Shown: positions 46,580-58,557 of the stretch, one piece after another
How the letters are laid out: every line of letters begins with the position of its first letter
Position numbering within the stretch: the first letter of the stretch is position 1
DNA from: Salinivibrio kushneri
GTDB lineage: Bacteria > Pseudomonadota > Gammaproteobacteria > Enterobacterales > Vibrionaceae
Length of the DNA: 64,000 nt
NCBI RefSeq assembly: GCF_027286325.1
Contig: NZ_CP114588.1
Location: forward strand, 310,001-374,000
Direction of reading: 5' to 3'
Made by a program: the position numbers and the translations under genes
Notes under the pieces: generated by a model
Told to the model about the DNA's origin: nothing
Databases searched by the model: none
Seen by the model: only the letters and a program-made list of their open reading frames with translations

Positions 46580-46613
46580 TCTTATACATTCACCACAAAA
46601 GTGAGTTATATTG
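46580..46613 (+). promoter_or_regulatory. Candidate HipB operator region
   Basis: An inverted repeat TTCAC-CACAAAA-GTGAG, flanked by TATA on both sides, lies about 60-90 nt before hipB. Three copies of an ACTTAT motif (near 46566, 46614 and 46664) are spread over the same region. Autorepression by HipB is known in the family; binding here is inferred. Confidence 0.4.
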
Positions 46614-46667
46614 AACTTATGTGTTGAGGCGAACTCGATAATGACAAAAGTACATTAAAAGGCACTT

Positions 46668-47003
46668 ATGAAAAAAGGTAAGAGTGTAAAGGCACAACCT
46701 ATGCCTGATTTGAATACCGAGTTTAGTATGGAAACGCTGGGGAGCGCCATTCGCTCAAAGCGCACCGATAGAGGTTGGCGTATCGATGATCTCGCTTCAA
46801 AAGCCAACTTATCTCGTAGAACAGTCATGAAGATAGAAAAAGGCGATACCAGTGTCACCTTTGCCAATGTACTTGTCCTCATGGACATCTTAGGGCTGTC
46901 GTTACGCCTTATCGACCTAAATCTATTTGCTCGTCCACATAGCCAAATAACCTTCCAAGCGGAAAACAGCGTGATAAGCAGTGAGGACGGTTGGTATGAG
47001 TAA
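46668..47003 (+). CDS. hipB: HipB-family antitoxin (XRE-type regulator)
   Basis: This is a 111-aa protein with an XRE helix-turn-helix (LGSAIRSKRTDRGWRIDDLA and SRRTVMKIEKGD) in the middle. HipB antitoxins bind and neutralise HipA and repress their own operon. It overlaps hipA by 8 nt. It is longer at the C-terminus than E. coli HipB. Confidence 0.88.
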   Translation: MKKGKSVKAQPMPDLNTEFSMETLGSAIRSKRTDRGWRIDDLASKANLSRRTVMKIEKGDTSVTFANVLVLMDILGLSLRLIDLNLFARPHSQITFQAENSVISSEDGWYE

Positions 47004-48402
47004 GTTACAACAGCTAGACGTGTTTATCGGTACGAATACCAAAATTGGTCGTTTGATTCTCCCCGTCGGAACAGAAACAGAGTTCTCATTCATCTATGAA
47101 GATGAATGGAAACACACGGGGTTCCCGATTTCACCACACATCCCTTTCGATGATCAGGCTTCGCCACGCAGTATCGAGAACTATCTTAGAAATCTCCTTC
47201 CTGAAGGAGAAGCCTTTGAGGAGATGATACAAAACACCACTATCTCCAAAAGCAACACGTTCGGGCTGATTCGTAAGCTTGGTGCAGAAACATCTGGCGC
47301 ATTATCTTTTCGAGTGTCAGGTTCGGAGCCTCAAGAAACTAGCTTTAGACCTGTACCTAATGAGGAGTTAGTAGACCGACTAGAGCGTAACTTTGCGCCA
47401 TTGGTTTATTGGGACGGTAAGGTTCGCCTTTCGGTTGCAGGTGTGCAAAACAAGTTAAACGTACTTAAGCGCGGCGATGAATGGGGGTTTGGGGAGGGAA
47501 AATTGAGTTCCAACTGTATTCTGAAGTTTGAAAGCGGTAAAGCACCGTGTATTGCTGTTAATGAGTTCTTCTGTATGACATTAGCCAAGCTATCTGGTTT
47601 GGACGTCGCTAATGTCGAGTTAACTCGCATTGGGAAGACGAGGACACTGAGCATAGAGCGGTTCGATCGTGTCTATATCGAGGCTCGTGATGTCGTTCAA
47701 CGAAAACATGTGATTGATGGCTGTCAGGCAACTGACTTACCTCCAGGCTACAAATACGAGCGTCAGAATGGGGATGAAGGCGATGGCGTGTATATGCGTG
47801 ATGGCGTTTCTTTCCCACGCCTACTGAGCGTTAAAACTATAGACACGGTAATCACCAATCTAAAGCTTACCCAATGGATGCTCTTTAATCTCGCAACACT
47901 AAACTATGATGCTCATGGTAAAAATATTAGCTTCTTCGTCACTCCTAAAGGCCTAGAGCTGACCCCTTTTTATGATTTAGTGAACATAGAAGCCATCGCT
48001 CAAGAGGGAGTAAAGCGCAATTCGCGAAGCGGTGAATTGTCTGCTGATGAGGGGCGGGCCGCCAGTATCCCTCAATATTTTGCAATGTCGATTGGCGATT
48101 GGGAAAGTGAAGACTTTCAAAGTCCGCCGAAAGGTAACTTCCAACGTCCAATCACCAGCTATGATTTAGCCGAGTTCGGTGCTCTACTCGGTTATTCAGG
48201 CACTAAAATGGCTTCCATAATGGTAGAAACCGTTGGTGCTATAAAAAATGCCCTGAAGGAAGCGGTTGACCTTACCGAAGCTCAAGGAATCGACGATGGG
48301 GAACGTGAACACATAGAGCTGTGTGTGTCACTCATCCAAACAGAGTGTGAATACTTGCTAACGCAAGCCGACAGTGTGCCAGAAATGAGTGAGCTTCTTT
48401 AA
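46996..48402 (+). CDS. hipA: HipA-family toxin kinase
   Basis: This is a 468-aa HipA-like serine/threonine kinase with the N1 subdomain (FIGTNTKIGRLILP), LSVAGVQNKLNVL in the nucleotide region, NYDAHGKNISFF with the catalytic Asp/Asn, and LTPFYDLVN, the metal-binding Asp loop. E. coli HipA phosphorylates glutamyl-tRNA synthetase; the target here is unknown. The start is the ATG inside hipB. The pair probably stabilises an element at this locus. Confidence 0.9.
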   Translation: MSKLQQLDVFIGTNTKIGRLILPVGTETEFSFIYEDEWKHTGFPISPHIPFDDQASPRSIENYLRNLLPEGEAFEEMIQNTTISKSNTFGLIRKLGAETSGALSFRVSGSEPQETSFRPVPNEELVDRLERNFAPLVYWDGKVRLSVAGVQNKLNVLKRGDEWGFGEGKLSSNCILKFESGKAPCIAVNEFFCMTLAKLSGLDVANVELTRIGKTRTLSIERFDRVYIEARDVVQRKHVIDGCQATDLPPGYKYERQNGDEGDGVYMRDGVSFPRLLSVKTIDTVITNLKLTQWMLFNLATLNYDAHGKNISFFVTPKGLELTPFYDLVNIEAIAQEGVKRNSRSGELSADEGRAASIPQYFAMSIGDWESEDFQSPPKGNFQRPITSYDLAEFGALLGYSGTKMASIMVETVGAIKNALKEAVDLTEAQGIDDGEREHIELCVSLIQTECEYLLTQADSVPEMSELL

Positions 48403-48579
48403 TGGAAAATGCAGGGGAACCAAACTCGACAAGTTCGGCTTGATGATTTTGTAACGATTTCAGTTCATGGTTCAAATCCCGTATCCATTCCCACGCCAGA
48501 GCGTGGGAACGAGTAAAAAACCACATACAAAAAACGCAGCCCCAAGGCTGCGTTTTGGCTTTCTATCCCCAGTCCAAGA
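48403..48579. terminator. Intergenic region after hipA with two hairpins
   Basis: CCCACGC/GCGTGGG (48490-48507) follows hipA. AAAACGCAGCC/GGCTGCGTTTT near 48531-48554, with A's before and T's after, can terminate the minus-strand gene that follows and any plus-strand transcript. Confidence 0.65.
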
Positions 48580-49710
48580 TTATTCTGTCGGTTCGATGGT
48601 CAGTGGTTCCCAGGTGGCGGTGGTGTTGCCGCCGGCGCTGGGGTGGTCGCGGTATTCGCGGTCTTTGAGTAGGGTGTAGTACACGTCCACAAAGTCATCA
48701 TCGTTGGTGAGCCAGCCGTCGGGGATGGCTTCAATGATTTTGCCGGTGATCTTGGTGATCACGCCATAGGCTTGTACCTCTAAATCGGGAATGGCGGCAA
48801 TGATGTCGCTCGCTACTTCGTTTAACTTCAAGGCCAATTCTTTGTAGTTGGTGCCGTCGTCTTGCTCCATCAAGATCACGTCTGCCGCGCCCCAGCGATA
48901 ACGCTCCCAGTGGATCATCACCTGATTAGGATGATAGGTGGTTTGGTCGTAATCCAAATAGGGCATATCGACAATATCGAGCGTGGGTTCGTCACGGCTG
49001 GGGTTCACGCCGGTGACAATCGCGTAAACCTCGGCCGCGCCGGAGATCCAAGGCTCTTGGTCGTCTTCAAGGCGGATTGATTTGAGCACTGTGGTGTCAA
49101 TAGGCTCGGCCGGGCCTTGTGCCATCATTGGCGCGTGACGACGCATACGGGGCGCTGGGGCTTGCTCGGCCAAGGTGCGGCGCATCACTTCTAGGCCAGC
49201 TTTAAGTGAGGCCTCACCATTGGCATCCACCACCAAAATAGGGCGGTCAGGCAACTGATGAACATCTAGCCAGTGTACCTTGCCCTCGGTGTCGTAGGCT
49301 TCAATCTGGGTCCAGGTTTTATCATCGCCTGCTGGTTCAAAGGCAAACAGCGGCGCTTGGCCGGCTTGCCAGCGCGCGAGCATGCTGGGGTCTGCCAGAC
49401 GCACTTCAAGCAGCTGATCGGCGACGTCTTCGACCCCTTGTGCCTCTCGCAAGGCGCGGTCGGCGGCGCGCAGTTGATCGTTAAGCTGATGTGCGCGCGT
49501 TTGGGTGAGGCTTTGTAGCGACGCATTCAAGCCATAGGCATTAATGCTACGGTGGAGCACAGGTGCTAATAGCGCATAGTCTTGGCTAAGTTGTTTGGCG
49601 GTGTCGCGTTTTATATCAACCACTGAATTATCGGCATTGGCCGCAAAAGTGGGAGTCAAAGCTTGGGTGATGCCAGCCAATAATAGGGCAATGAGCGTAT
49701 TTTTCTTCAT
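48580..49710 (-). CDS. Exported DUF3103-family protein
   Basis: This is a 376-aa protein with a signal peptide (MKKNTLIALLLAGITQALTP, cleaved near TFAA) and a mature region with LKSIRLEDDQEPWISGAAEV and YAIVTGV, the hallmark of DUF3103, known mainly from vibrios and relatives. The function is unknown. The start at 49710 has AAGGA 6 nt upstream; a start 20 codons earlier would bury the signal peptide. Confidence 0.75.
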   Translation of the reverse strand: MKKNTLIALLLAGITQALTPTFAANADNSVVDIKRDTAKQLSQDYALLAPVLHRSINAYGLNASLQSLTQTRAHQLNDQLRAADRALREAQGVEDVADQLLEVRLADPSMLARWQAGQAPLFAFEPAGDDKTWTQIEAYDTEGKVHWLDVHQLPDRPILVVDANGEASLKAGLEVMRRTLAEQAPAPRMRRHAPMMAQGPAEPIDTTVLKSIRLEDDQEPWISGAAEVYAIVTGVNPSRDEPTLDIVDMPYLDYDQTTYHPNQVMIHWERYRWGAADVILMEQDDGTNYKELALKLNEVASDIIAAIPDLEVQAYGVITKITGKIIEAIPDGWLTNDDDFVDVYYTLLKDREYRDHPSAGGNTTATWEPLTIEPTE

Positions 49711-49888
49711 CGCGTTTCCTTTTTGTTGTGTTTCCAACTGACGCCAGCGGATGCTGACTAAGGCCATCATGCGACGTAAATGAGAAATAATGCTATTTAG
49801 AAAATAATGTGATGTGAGGCGAGTTCATAAAAAAGGCGCAACCGCAGCATGAAATGTGTCACTTTTGGTACCAAGGTGTGCGAGTGGC

Positions 49889-49920
49889 AAAAAAACGCCC
49901 AGCCAAGTGGCCGGGCGTTA
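49889..49920 (-). terminator. Terminator after arcA (minus strand)
   Basis: On the minus strand AACGCCC and GGGCGTT pair with an inner GCCA/TGGC, followed by six T's. Confidence 0.75.
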
Positions 49921-49937
49921 AAGTGAAAGGCGTGAGG

Positions 49938-51158
49938 TTAAATGCCGTCGCGTTCAAGCGGGCAGCTCATACAGCGTGCACCACCGCGGCCTCGACCCAG
50001 CTGGTCGCCCGGGATAGAGAGCACCTTGATCCCGGCTTTGTCGTATTTCTCGTTGGTGTAGGTGTTGCCTTCATAACCAATCACCACCCCTGGTTTGACC
50101 GTGAGCACGTTGTTGGCATCGTTCCATTGTTCACGCTCGGCGGCATAGCTGTCACCGCCAGTGGTAATGATGTTGAGCGGGCCGACATCGAGTGCTTTTT
50201 CAATCGCGGTGAGGTAGCAAGACTGCGCTTCTACGTTTAGGCTGTCTTCGCCTTTGCGGGTTAGGCGCCAGCATGGCAAGTCGGGGCGCATCACGGTGGG
50301 ATAAACCGAGAAGGTGTGCACGTCCATGTGGGTCATCACCGTATCTAGGTGCATGCACGAGCGGTTTTTCGGCAGCTGAACCGCAATCACTTCTTTGGCT
50401 TGGCCACTAAACAGCAGGCTACGCGCCAGTTGCTCAACCCCTTGTGGGGTGGTGCGCTCAGACATGCCAATTAATACCGCGCCACGGCCAATGACCAGCA
50501 CATCGCCGCCTTCAATCATGGCGTTATCGTAGTCACGTACCTCATCACCGAGGTAATTAATAAACGCGCTGCCCGCAAATTCAGGGTGCCAGCGGTAAAT
50601 TGCGCGCAGATGGTTGGTTTCACGTTGGCGCGCCGGTTTCGCCATGGGGTTGAGTGATACGCCACCATACACCCAGCACGAGGTGTCGCGGGTAAATAGA
50701 TGGTTGGGCAGCGGCTCAATCACAAAGTCGGTTTTATCGTGCATGGCCTGCATCATTGAGGATGATTGCACGGGCAAGTCGATATAGCTTAAACCACCGA
50801 GCAGAATGTCAGCCAGGGTGCTGTGGTCAATGTCTGCCAAGTAGGCGCGTACATCACTGGCGAACTGATATCCGAGGCGGTAGTGATTGAGCTGAGTATC
50901 GAGCAGCCATTGTTTGGCCTCGGGCACGGCCAGGGTTTCGACCAGTAAATCGTGGAGCAGATACACGTCGACGCCTTGGTCGGTCAGGGTGCGGGCAAAC
51001 ATGTCATGCTCTTCCCCCGCGCGCTCAACAGCCAGCACATCATCAAACAACAGTTCATGGCAGTTAGATGGCGTCAGGTGGTTCAACGCTCGTTCAGGGC
51101 GGTGAAGCAGTACACGCTTCAGTTGCCCAACTTCAGATCCAACGTAAAACTCACTCAT
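49938..51158 (-). CDS. arcA: Arginine deiminase
   Basis: This is a 406-aa guanidino-group-modifying enzyme that hydrolyses arginine to citrulline and ammonia. The catalytic cysteine is Cys396 in [15 protein letters not shown], and EGGDVLV and [11 protein letters not shown] carry the other active-site residues. It is not followed by arcB or arcC here. The ornithine carbamoyltransferase gene lies 16 kb away across the island. Catabolic ATP production would need a carbamate kinase from elsewhere. Confidence 0.95.
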   Translation of the reverse strand: MSEFYVGSEVGQLKRVLLHRPERALNHLTPSNCHELLFDDVLAVERAGEEHDMFARTLTDQGVDVYLLHDLLVETLAVPEAKQWLLDTQLNHYRLGYQFASDVRAYLADIDHSTLADILLGGLSYIDLPVQSSSMMQAMHDKTDFVIEPLPNHLFTRDTSCWVYGGVSLNPMAKPARQRETNHLRAIYRWHPEFAGSAFINYLGDEVRDYDNAMIEGGDVLVIGRGAVLIGMSERTTPQGVEQLARSLLFSGQAKEVIAVQLPKNRSCMHLDTVMTHMDVHTFSVYPTVMRPDLPCWRLTRKGEDSLNVEAQSCYLTAIEKALDVGPLNIITTGGDSYAAEREQWNDANNVLTVKPGVVIGYEGNTYTNEKYDKAGIKVLSIPGDQLGRGRGGARCMSCPLERDGI

Positions 51159-51485
51159 GGTAGGTCCTCTTTTTCCTTAATACGGGCCAGGTAATGAGAC
51201 AAACAGCGTATTGCACACACGGGCGGTGTGCTCACCGGTTAGCTGGGAATGCAGGCCGTTTGCACAGGGTGGGCGTGTCTCATCTCCTCCTTGGATGCTC
51301 GAATAATGACAACCTTCTCGGGGGAGGTCAATGTTACAAATCACTAACAATCTCGCCGGACTAGCAAGGTCACAGAAAATTCATTAACTTGGCGGTTTTC
51401 TCATCAGCGAGACCATGATGAGCCGTGGCATTTTTTGCTAAACCGTGCCATATTGCGCCGGTATTCATTTTCTGGAGTCGCGTCT
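51159..51485. other. Divergent arcA-rraB intergenic region
   Basis: This 327-bp gap should hold promoters of both genes. A CACAC/GTGTG hairpin lies near 51215. No clear -35/-10 pair or ArgR operator could be assigned. Confidence 0.35.
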
Positions 51486-51866
51486 ATGTCACAGGCTGAA
51501 CTTATCGAACAACAACACCAAGAAACGCGGATGATCATCGAGGAGCTTCTCGCCGATGGCAGTGATCCTGATGCGCTGTATACCATTGAGCACCACCTGT
51601 GTGCCGATACTTTTGAAGCGCTAGAAGATGCGGCGGTAGAAGCCTTTAAAATGGGCTTTGAAGTGGCCGAGGCTGAAGAGCTTGAGCTGGAAGAGGGCGG
51701 CACTATCGTTTGCTTTGATGCAGTGATGGAAACGGCTTTGAATGCTGAGCGCATTGATGAGCAAGTTGAAAAGTTGGTGGCGTTAGCTGATAAGCACAAC
51801 ATTGATTACGACGGCTGGGGCACTTACTTCGAGTCGGATGAAGAGGAAGGCCCTGAGGGCGAGTAA
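51486..51866 (+). CDS. rraB: RraB, regulator of ribonuclease E activity B
   Basis: This is a 126-aa acidic protein of the RraB family, which binds the C-terminal half of RNase E and changes degradosome activity. It begins [20 protein letters not shown] and ends in an acidic tail. The ATG at 51486 was chosen because GGAG lies 8 nt upstream; the longer frame has a non-family N-terminus. A perfect terminator follows. Confidence 0.93.
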   Translation: MSQAELIEQQHQETRMIIEELLADGSDPDALYTIEHHLCADTFEALEDAAVEAFKMGFEVAEAEELELEEGGTIVCFDAVMETALNAERIDEQVEKLVALADKHNIDYDGWGTYFESDEEEGPEGE

Positions 51867-51894
51867 CGCGCGATCCGGTTGAACGACTGAGTAT

Positions 51895-51920
51895 AAAGCC
51901 ACGAAAACGTGGCTTTTTTT
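51895..51920 (+). terminator. Terminator after rraB
   Basis: AAAGCCACG and CGTGGCTTT form a perfect 9-bp stem around AAAA, followed by T's. It lies in the convergent gap with the GNAT gene. Confidence 0.87.
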
Positions 51921-51937
51921 GTGCCTGGAGGGGGGGG

Positions 51938-52462
51938 TTAGAGCGTCTTTATCATGGTGACTTCACAGCTATCGTGGCCGGTGTTGCCCATACGCGGGCA
52001 CAGGGTAAAGCCGAGTGATTGATACAAGGCAATGGCGGCGGTGAGGTTGGCGGTGGTCTCGAGATAACAGCGTTGATAGCCCCATGCACGCGCTGTTTCC
52101 ATCGCCTGAATCGCTAATTTTTTCGCCATCCCTTTGCCTCGCAGTGCGGGCAAAAAATACATTTTTTGCAGCTCGCACACGCTATCGTGACCCGGCAAAG
52201 GGGCAACACCGCCACCGCCGAGGATTTTCCCATCGGCCTCAATCACCCAATAAGCGGCATGCGGGTGGGTATATTGTTCGCTGAGGCAGTCAAGAGTGGG
52301 ATCAGCGACGATAAACCCGGCATCGGCACTGAGGCCGTGCTCGGCAGAGACGCGACGAATCACATCGGCAATCGCAGGGTTATCGTTTGGTGTCATTAAG
52401 CGCACGGTTAAAGGTGCGTGTGAGCTTGGCTCGCGTAAATATTGGGGACTATCCTTGGCCAT
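51938..52462 (-). CDS. GNAT-family N-acetyltransferase
   Basis: This is a 174-aa GNAT protein with acetyl-CoA-binding motif A ([14 protein letters not shown]) and the C-terminal LYQSLGF. The substrate cannot be told from the sequence. The ATG at 52462 has GGAG 7 nt upstream. It is monocistronic and converges on rraB. Confidence 0.88.
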   Translation of the reverse strand: MAKDSPQYLREPSSHAPLTVRLMTPNDNPAIADVIRRVSAEHGLSADAGFIVADPTLDCLSEQYTHPHAAYWVIEADGKILGGGGVAPLPGHDSVCELQKMYFLPALRGKGMAKKLAIQAMETARAWGYQRCYLETTANLTAAIALYQSLGFTLCPRMGNTGHDSCEVTMIKTL

Positions 52463-52677
52463 CAAGACACTCCAAATAATACATGTATCAGTAATCTATC
52501 TCACCAGGTTGGCTTTCACAACGCAGCACGAATGTTGAAGGAAAAACTGACAGGGGGATACAATATTGACAGCGTCGTCGTAAATGTCTTTTTGGTGAAA
52601 CAAGGAGATACTGCCTTTTAACCACTGACAGTGCTCCCCTTGGTGTTAGTTATACCGTGATTAAACCGATGTTTTTT

Positions 52678-53061
52678 TTAATGATGATGCCCCAAGTGAA
52701 GCGGTGCGGGTTTTACCGCATGGCGACGTTGCCACACCTTTTCGTGGAAGAAGTACGCCAAGGTGTTGATGCTTGGCTCAACCAGCGCCAGTGCGCCACC
52801 GACCAACCAATCGCCACTGATTAAATAGCCCACCAAAAAGGCAACGTTAAAGTGCACGACCGCAAAGCTGGCCGTTTTGACCGCGGGGCGCGCTTGGCGG
52901 CTAAGCTGCCAGAGTTTTTCATGAAGATAAAACGCCCCGGTATTGACGGTGGGTTCGGTCATCGCAATCAGGCTGCCAATGATGATATCGCCGGTCAGCA
53001 CATAGGCCACGGTAAAGGCGATAGAAAAGTGGATAGCGGCAAAACTGAGTGTCTTCTTCAT
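52678..53061 (-). CDS. Duplicated DUF2061 membrane protein
   Basis: This is a 127-aa protein made of two similar DUF2061 units, residues of about 1-55 and 60-118. Each has KT.SFA..HF..AF.V.Y...GD, a hydrophobic hairpin and EP..NT..(F/Y)..HEK.WQ. Each unit is likely to cross the membrane twice. The function is unknown. AAGGAG lies 7 nt before the ATG at 53061. A histidine cluster (HLGHHH) ends the protein. Confidence 0.85.
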   Translation of the reverse strand: MKKTLSFAAIHFSIAFTVAYVLTGDIIIGSLIAMTEPTVNTGAFYLHEKLWQLSRQARPAVKTASFAVVHFNVAFLVGYLISGDWLVGGALALVEPSINTLAYFFHEKVWQRRHAVKPAPLHLGHHH

Positions 53062-53243
53062 GGTGTAGCTCCTTATTAGCAACACGCGTTTAATCAACAC
53101 TGACAGTATGCACAGAGACTGTCGATAAATAAAAACGGTTCTCACTATCTTTTACATAGAGGCGAGCTATCAACGGCGATCAGTGCTCGGGATAACAAGC
53201 GTTTAGAAACTGACCAAGCCAATTTTTCGCGGAGGTGGGGCAT

Positions 53244-53272
53244 AAAAAAGCCACACCGAGCGGTGTGGCTTG
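53244..53272 (-). terminator. Terminator after valS (minus strand)
   Basis: AGCCACACC and GGTGTGGCT form a perfect 9-bp stem, with six A's on the plus-strand left side giving T's on the minus strand. Confidence 0.82.
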
Positions 53273-53293
53273 ATAGGCTGAGTGAGCCGAGGA

Positions 53294-56152
<2,859 letters not shown>

Positions 56153-56170
56153 AGCGCTCTTGAAAGATCG

Positions 56171-56707
56171 TCAAGGTTTGGGCGATTGGTCGATGGCCAG
56201 GGTATGAAGTTGCAGGCCTGCCAGTCGGTATGCTTTATATCGGTGACGCGCGTGCTGTTTGAGCGTCTCATCGCAAGGGACGAAGTCTACCACTTGTGCA
56301 AACGAAGGCGCAAAATTTGATGGCTCTGTCGCCAAATTGATAAGCACGCTGCGATGACCCGTATGGCGTACGCCAGGCCAGCCGATTTCCACCGGTGCGC
56401 CGCCTCGCGGCCCTTCACCGACCAAGTTATGGGGCAAAAATACATCTGGGTCACGTTGCCACAGCAAATCATCGAGTTGATGCGCTTGGGCTTGGTCGTG
56501 CGCGGCCAGGTAAATGCGTTGCCCTTGTTGATAGTAGTAAAAAGCCAGTTCGATAGCGGTTGCTACTATGATTTGTGTGTCACGCTTTTGCGTGTCACTG
56601 TCTTTGTTTTCACGCGCTTGCTGTTCGTGTTCGGGTGTTAGCCCCGGGCGTTCGGTATCGTCGGCTGGATCAGGCGGCGATAGCAAATAAAAGGTGGCGG
56701 TGGGCAT
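56171..56707 (-). CDS. holC: DNA polymerase III chi subunit
   Basis: This is a 178-aa chi subunit that binds SSB and, with psi, the clamp loader. The core motifs FLPHNLVGEGPRGGAPVEI and VVDFVPCDETLKQHARHRYK are present. It is about 30 residues longer than E. coli HolC because of a charged insertion after the first strand (about residues 11-44). It lies between pepA and valS. Confidence 0.94.
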   Translation of the reverse strand: MPTATFYLLSPPDPADDTERPGLTPEHEQQARENKDSDTQKRDTQIIVATAIELAFYYYQQGQRIYLAAHDQAQAHQLDDLLWQRDPDVFLPHNLVGEGPRGGAPVEIGWPGVRHTGHRSVLINLATEPSNFAPSFAQVVDFVPCDETLKQHARHRYKAYRLAGLQLHTLAIDQSPKP

Positions 56708-56824
56708 ATACGCTCCTAAATATGAGAAACGGCCTCCGTCCCAAAAGCAGGGTGTCCGGGTAGCGCGAGCCCAACAACATAGCCGATTGTGCGCACAGAC
56801 ACCAGTATTGAATAAAGTGTGAAC

Positions 56825-56850
56825 AAAAAAGGAGGCCGGTTGGCCTCCTT
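56825..56850 (-). terminator. Terminator after pepA (minus strand)
   Basis: AAGGAGGCC pairs with GGCCTCCTT around GGTT. The A run on the plus-strand left side gives T's on the minus strand. Confidence 0.78.
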
Positions 56851-56854
56851 CTCC

Positions 56855-58366
56855 TTACTCTTCCACTTCTAGGCCAGAGCGGTTCAGTAAGAATTGAACC
56901 AACAGCGGCACCGGACGACCGGTTGAGCCTTTTTCTTTTCCGCCACTTCTCCAAGCGGTACCGGCGATATCTAGGTGCGCCCAGTTGTATTTCTTGGCAA
57001 AGCGCGACAAGAAACACCCGGCGGTGATGGTGCCGCCACCTTTACCGCCAATGTTGGCCATATCGGCAAACGGGCTGTCGAGCTGCTCTTGGAACTCGTC
57101 AGTCATTGGCAGGCGCCACGCACGGTCACCGGCTTGCTCTGAAGCATTGATGATATCGTGCGCCAGTGGGTTTTGGTTGGCAATCAAGGCGCTAATGTGG
57201 TGGCTCAAGGCCATGATGCACGCCCCGGTTAAGGTCGCGACATCAATCACACATTCTGGCTCATAACGTTCAACATAGGTCAGGGCGTCACACAAGACTA
57301 AACGGCCTTCAGCGTCGGTGTTGAGCACTTCCACGGTTTGGCCTGACATAGTAGTGAGGATATCACCTGGACGATACGCTTGACCGTCGGGCATGTTTTC
57401 ACAGCCAGCCAGCACCCCAACAACATTAATCGGCAGGTTGAGCTCGGCCAGCGCGCGCATCACCCCAAAGACCGACGCAGCACCGCCCATGTCGTACTTC
57501 ATTTCGTCCATGTTGGCGCCAGGCTTGATGGAAATACCGCCCGAGTCAAACGTCAGGCCTTTACCCACCAAGACAATCGGTTTGGCGTCTGGGTCTGGGT
57601 TATTTTTGTACTCCATGATAGACATCATCGACTCATTTTTGGAGCCTCGGCCCACGGCTAAGTACGAATGCATGCCCAGTTTTTCCATTTCTTGCTCACC
57701 GATGATACGGGTTGTGACCGTTTCATAGTCGTCGGCAAGACGACGCGCTTGCGAGGCAAGGTACGCTGGGTTGGCCACGTTTGGTGGCATGTTACCCAAG
57801 TCTTTACAGGCGTTAACACCAGAGGCAACCGCCAAACCGTGCGCGATAGCGCGCTCACCCAGGTTTAGTTCACGACGTGTTGGCACGTTGAACACCATTT
57901 TGCGCAATGGGCGGCGAATTTCTGGCTTAACGCTTTTGAATTGGTTAAAGGTGTACAGGCTGTCTTTGGTGCTCTCAACCGCCTGGCGCACTTTCCAGTA
58001 GGTATCGCGTCCTTTGACGTGCAGCTCGGTTAAGAAGCAGACCGCTTCCATCGACCCCGTTTCGTTCAGGGTATTGATGGTTTTTTTGATAATCTCTTTG
58101 TATTGGCGCTCGCCCAGCTCACGTTCTTTACCGCAGCCGACTAGCAGGACACGCTCAGACAGGACGTTCGGGACATGGTGCAGCAGGAGCACTTGGCCGG
58201 GTTTTCCTTCCAGATCACCGCGGCGCAGCAAGGCGCTGATGTAGCCGTCGCTGATTTTATCGAGCTGCTCGGCCACAGGGGAGAGGCGGCGAGGCTCAAA
58301 TACACCGACGACAATACAGGCACTGCGTTGCTTTTCGGGGCTACCGCTCTTTACACTGAACTCCAT
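56855..58366 (-). CDS. pepA: Leucyl aminopeptidase PepA
   Basis: This is a 503-aa M17 metallopeptidase with the signature [10 protein letters not shown] and the metal-binding [14 protein letters not shown]. Besides peptide degradation, E. coli PepA is a DNA-binding protein in carAB control and Xer recombination. It diverges from lptF, with a 191-bp gap holding both promoters. Confidence 0.97.
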   Translation of the reverse strand: MEFSVKSGSPEKQRSACIVVGVFEPRRLSPVAEQLDKISDGYISALLRRGDLEGKPGQVLLLHHVPNVLSERVLLVGCGKERELGERQYKEIIKKTINTLNETGSMEAVCFLTELHVKGRDTYWKVRQAVESTKDSLYTFNQFKSVKPEIRRPLRKMVFNVPTRRELNLGERAIAHGLAVASGVNACKDLGNMPPNVANPAYLASQARRLADDYETVTTRIIGEQEMEKLGMHSYLAVGRGSKNESMMSIMEYKNNPDPDAKPIVLVGKGLTFDSGGISIKPGANMDEMKYDMGGAASVFGVMRALAELNLPINVVGVLAGCENMPDGQAYRPGDILTTMSGQTVEVLNTDAEGRLVLCDALTYVERYEPECVIDVATLTGACIMALSHHISALIANQNPLAHDIINASEQAGDRAWRLPMTDEFQEQLDSPFADMANIGGKGGGTITAGCFLSRFAKKYNWAHLDIAGTAWRSGGKEKGSTGRPVPLLVQFLLNRSGLEVEE

Positions 58367-58557
58367 TTGTACTCCTAGATCCTAAAGACAATTGAGACCA
58401 AATGTTGGATAATGCCGCTTCTATGTTGTTGAACGCTCTACATGCGCCCGGATCAGCCGGCGGTCAACAAATGGCCGAAAGATTAGAAAACAACTAATTA
58501 AACCAGAAACTATAGTTATTCGAGTAAAAAAACAAGTTTTCCATAGGTGCCTTCGCT

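Noticed and set aside
48455..48500. GGTTCAAATCC looks like a tRNA T-arm and might be a third attachment site.
   Set aside because: The flanking bases do not form a T stem and do not match the tRNA-Ile2 3' part.
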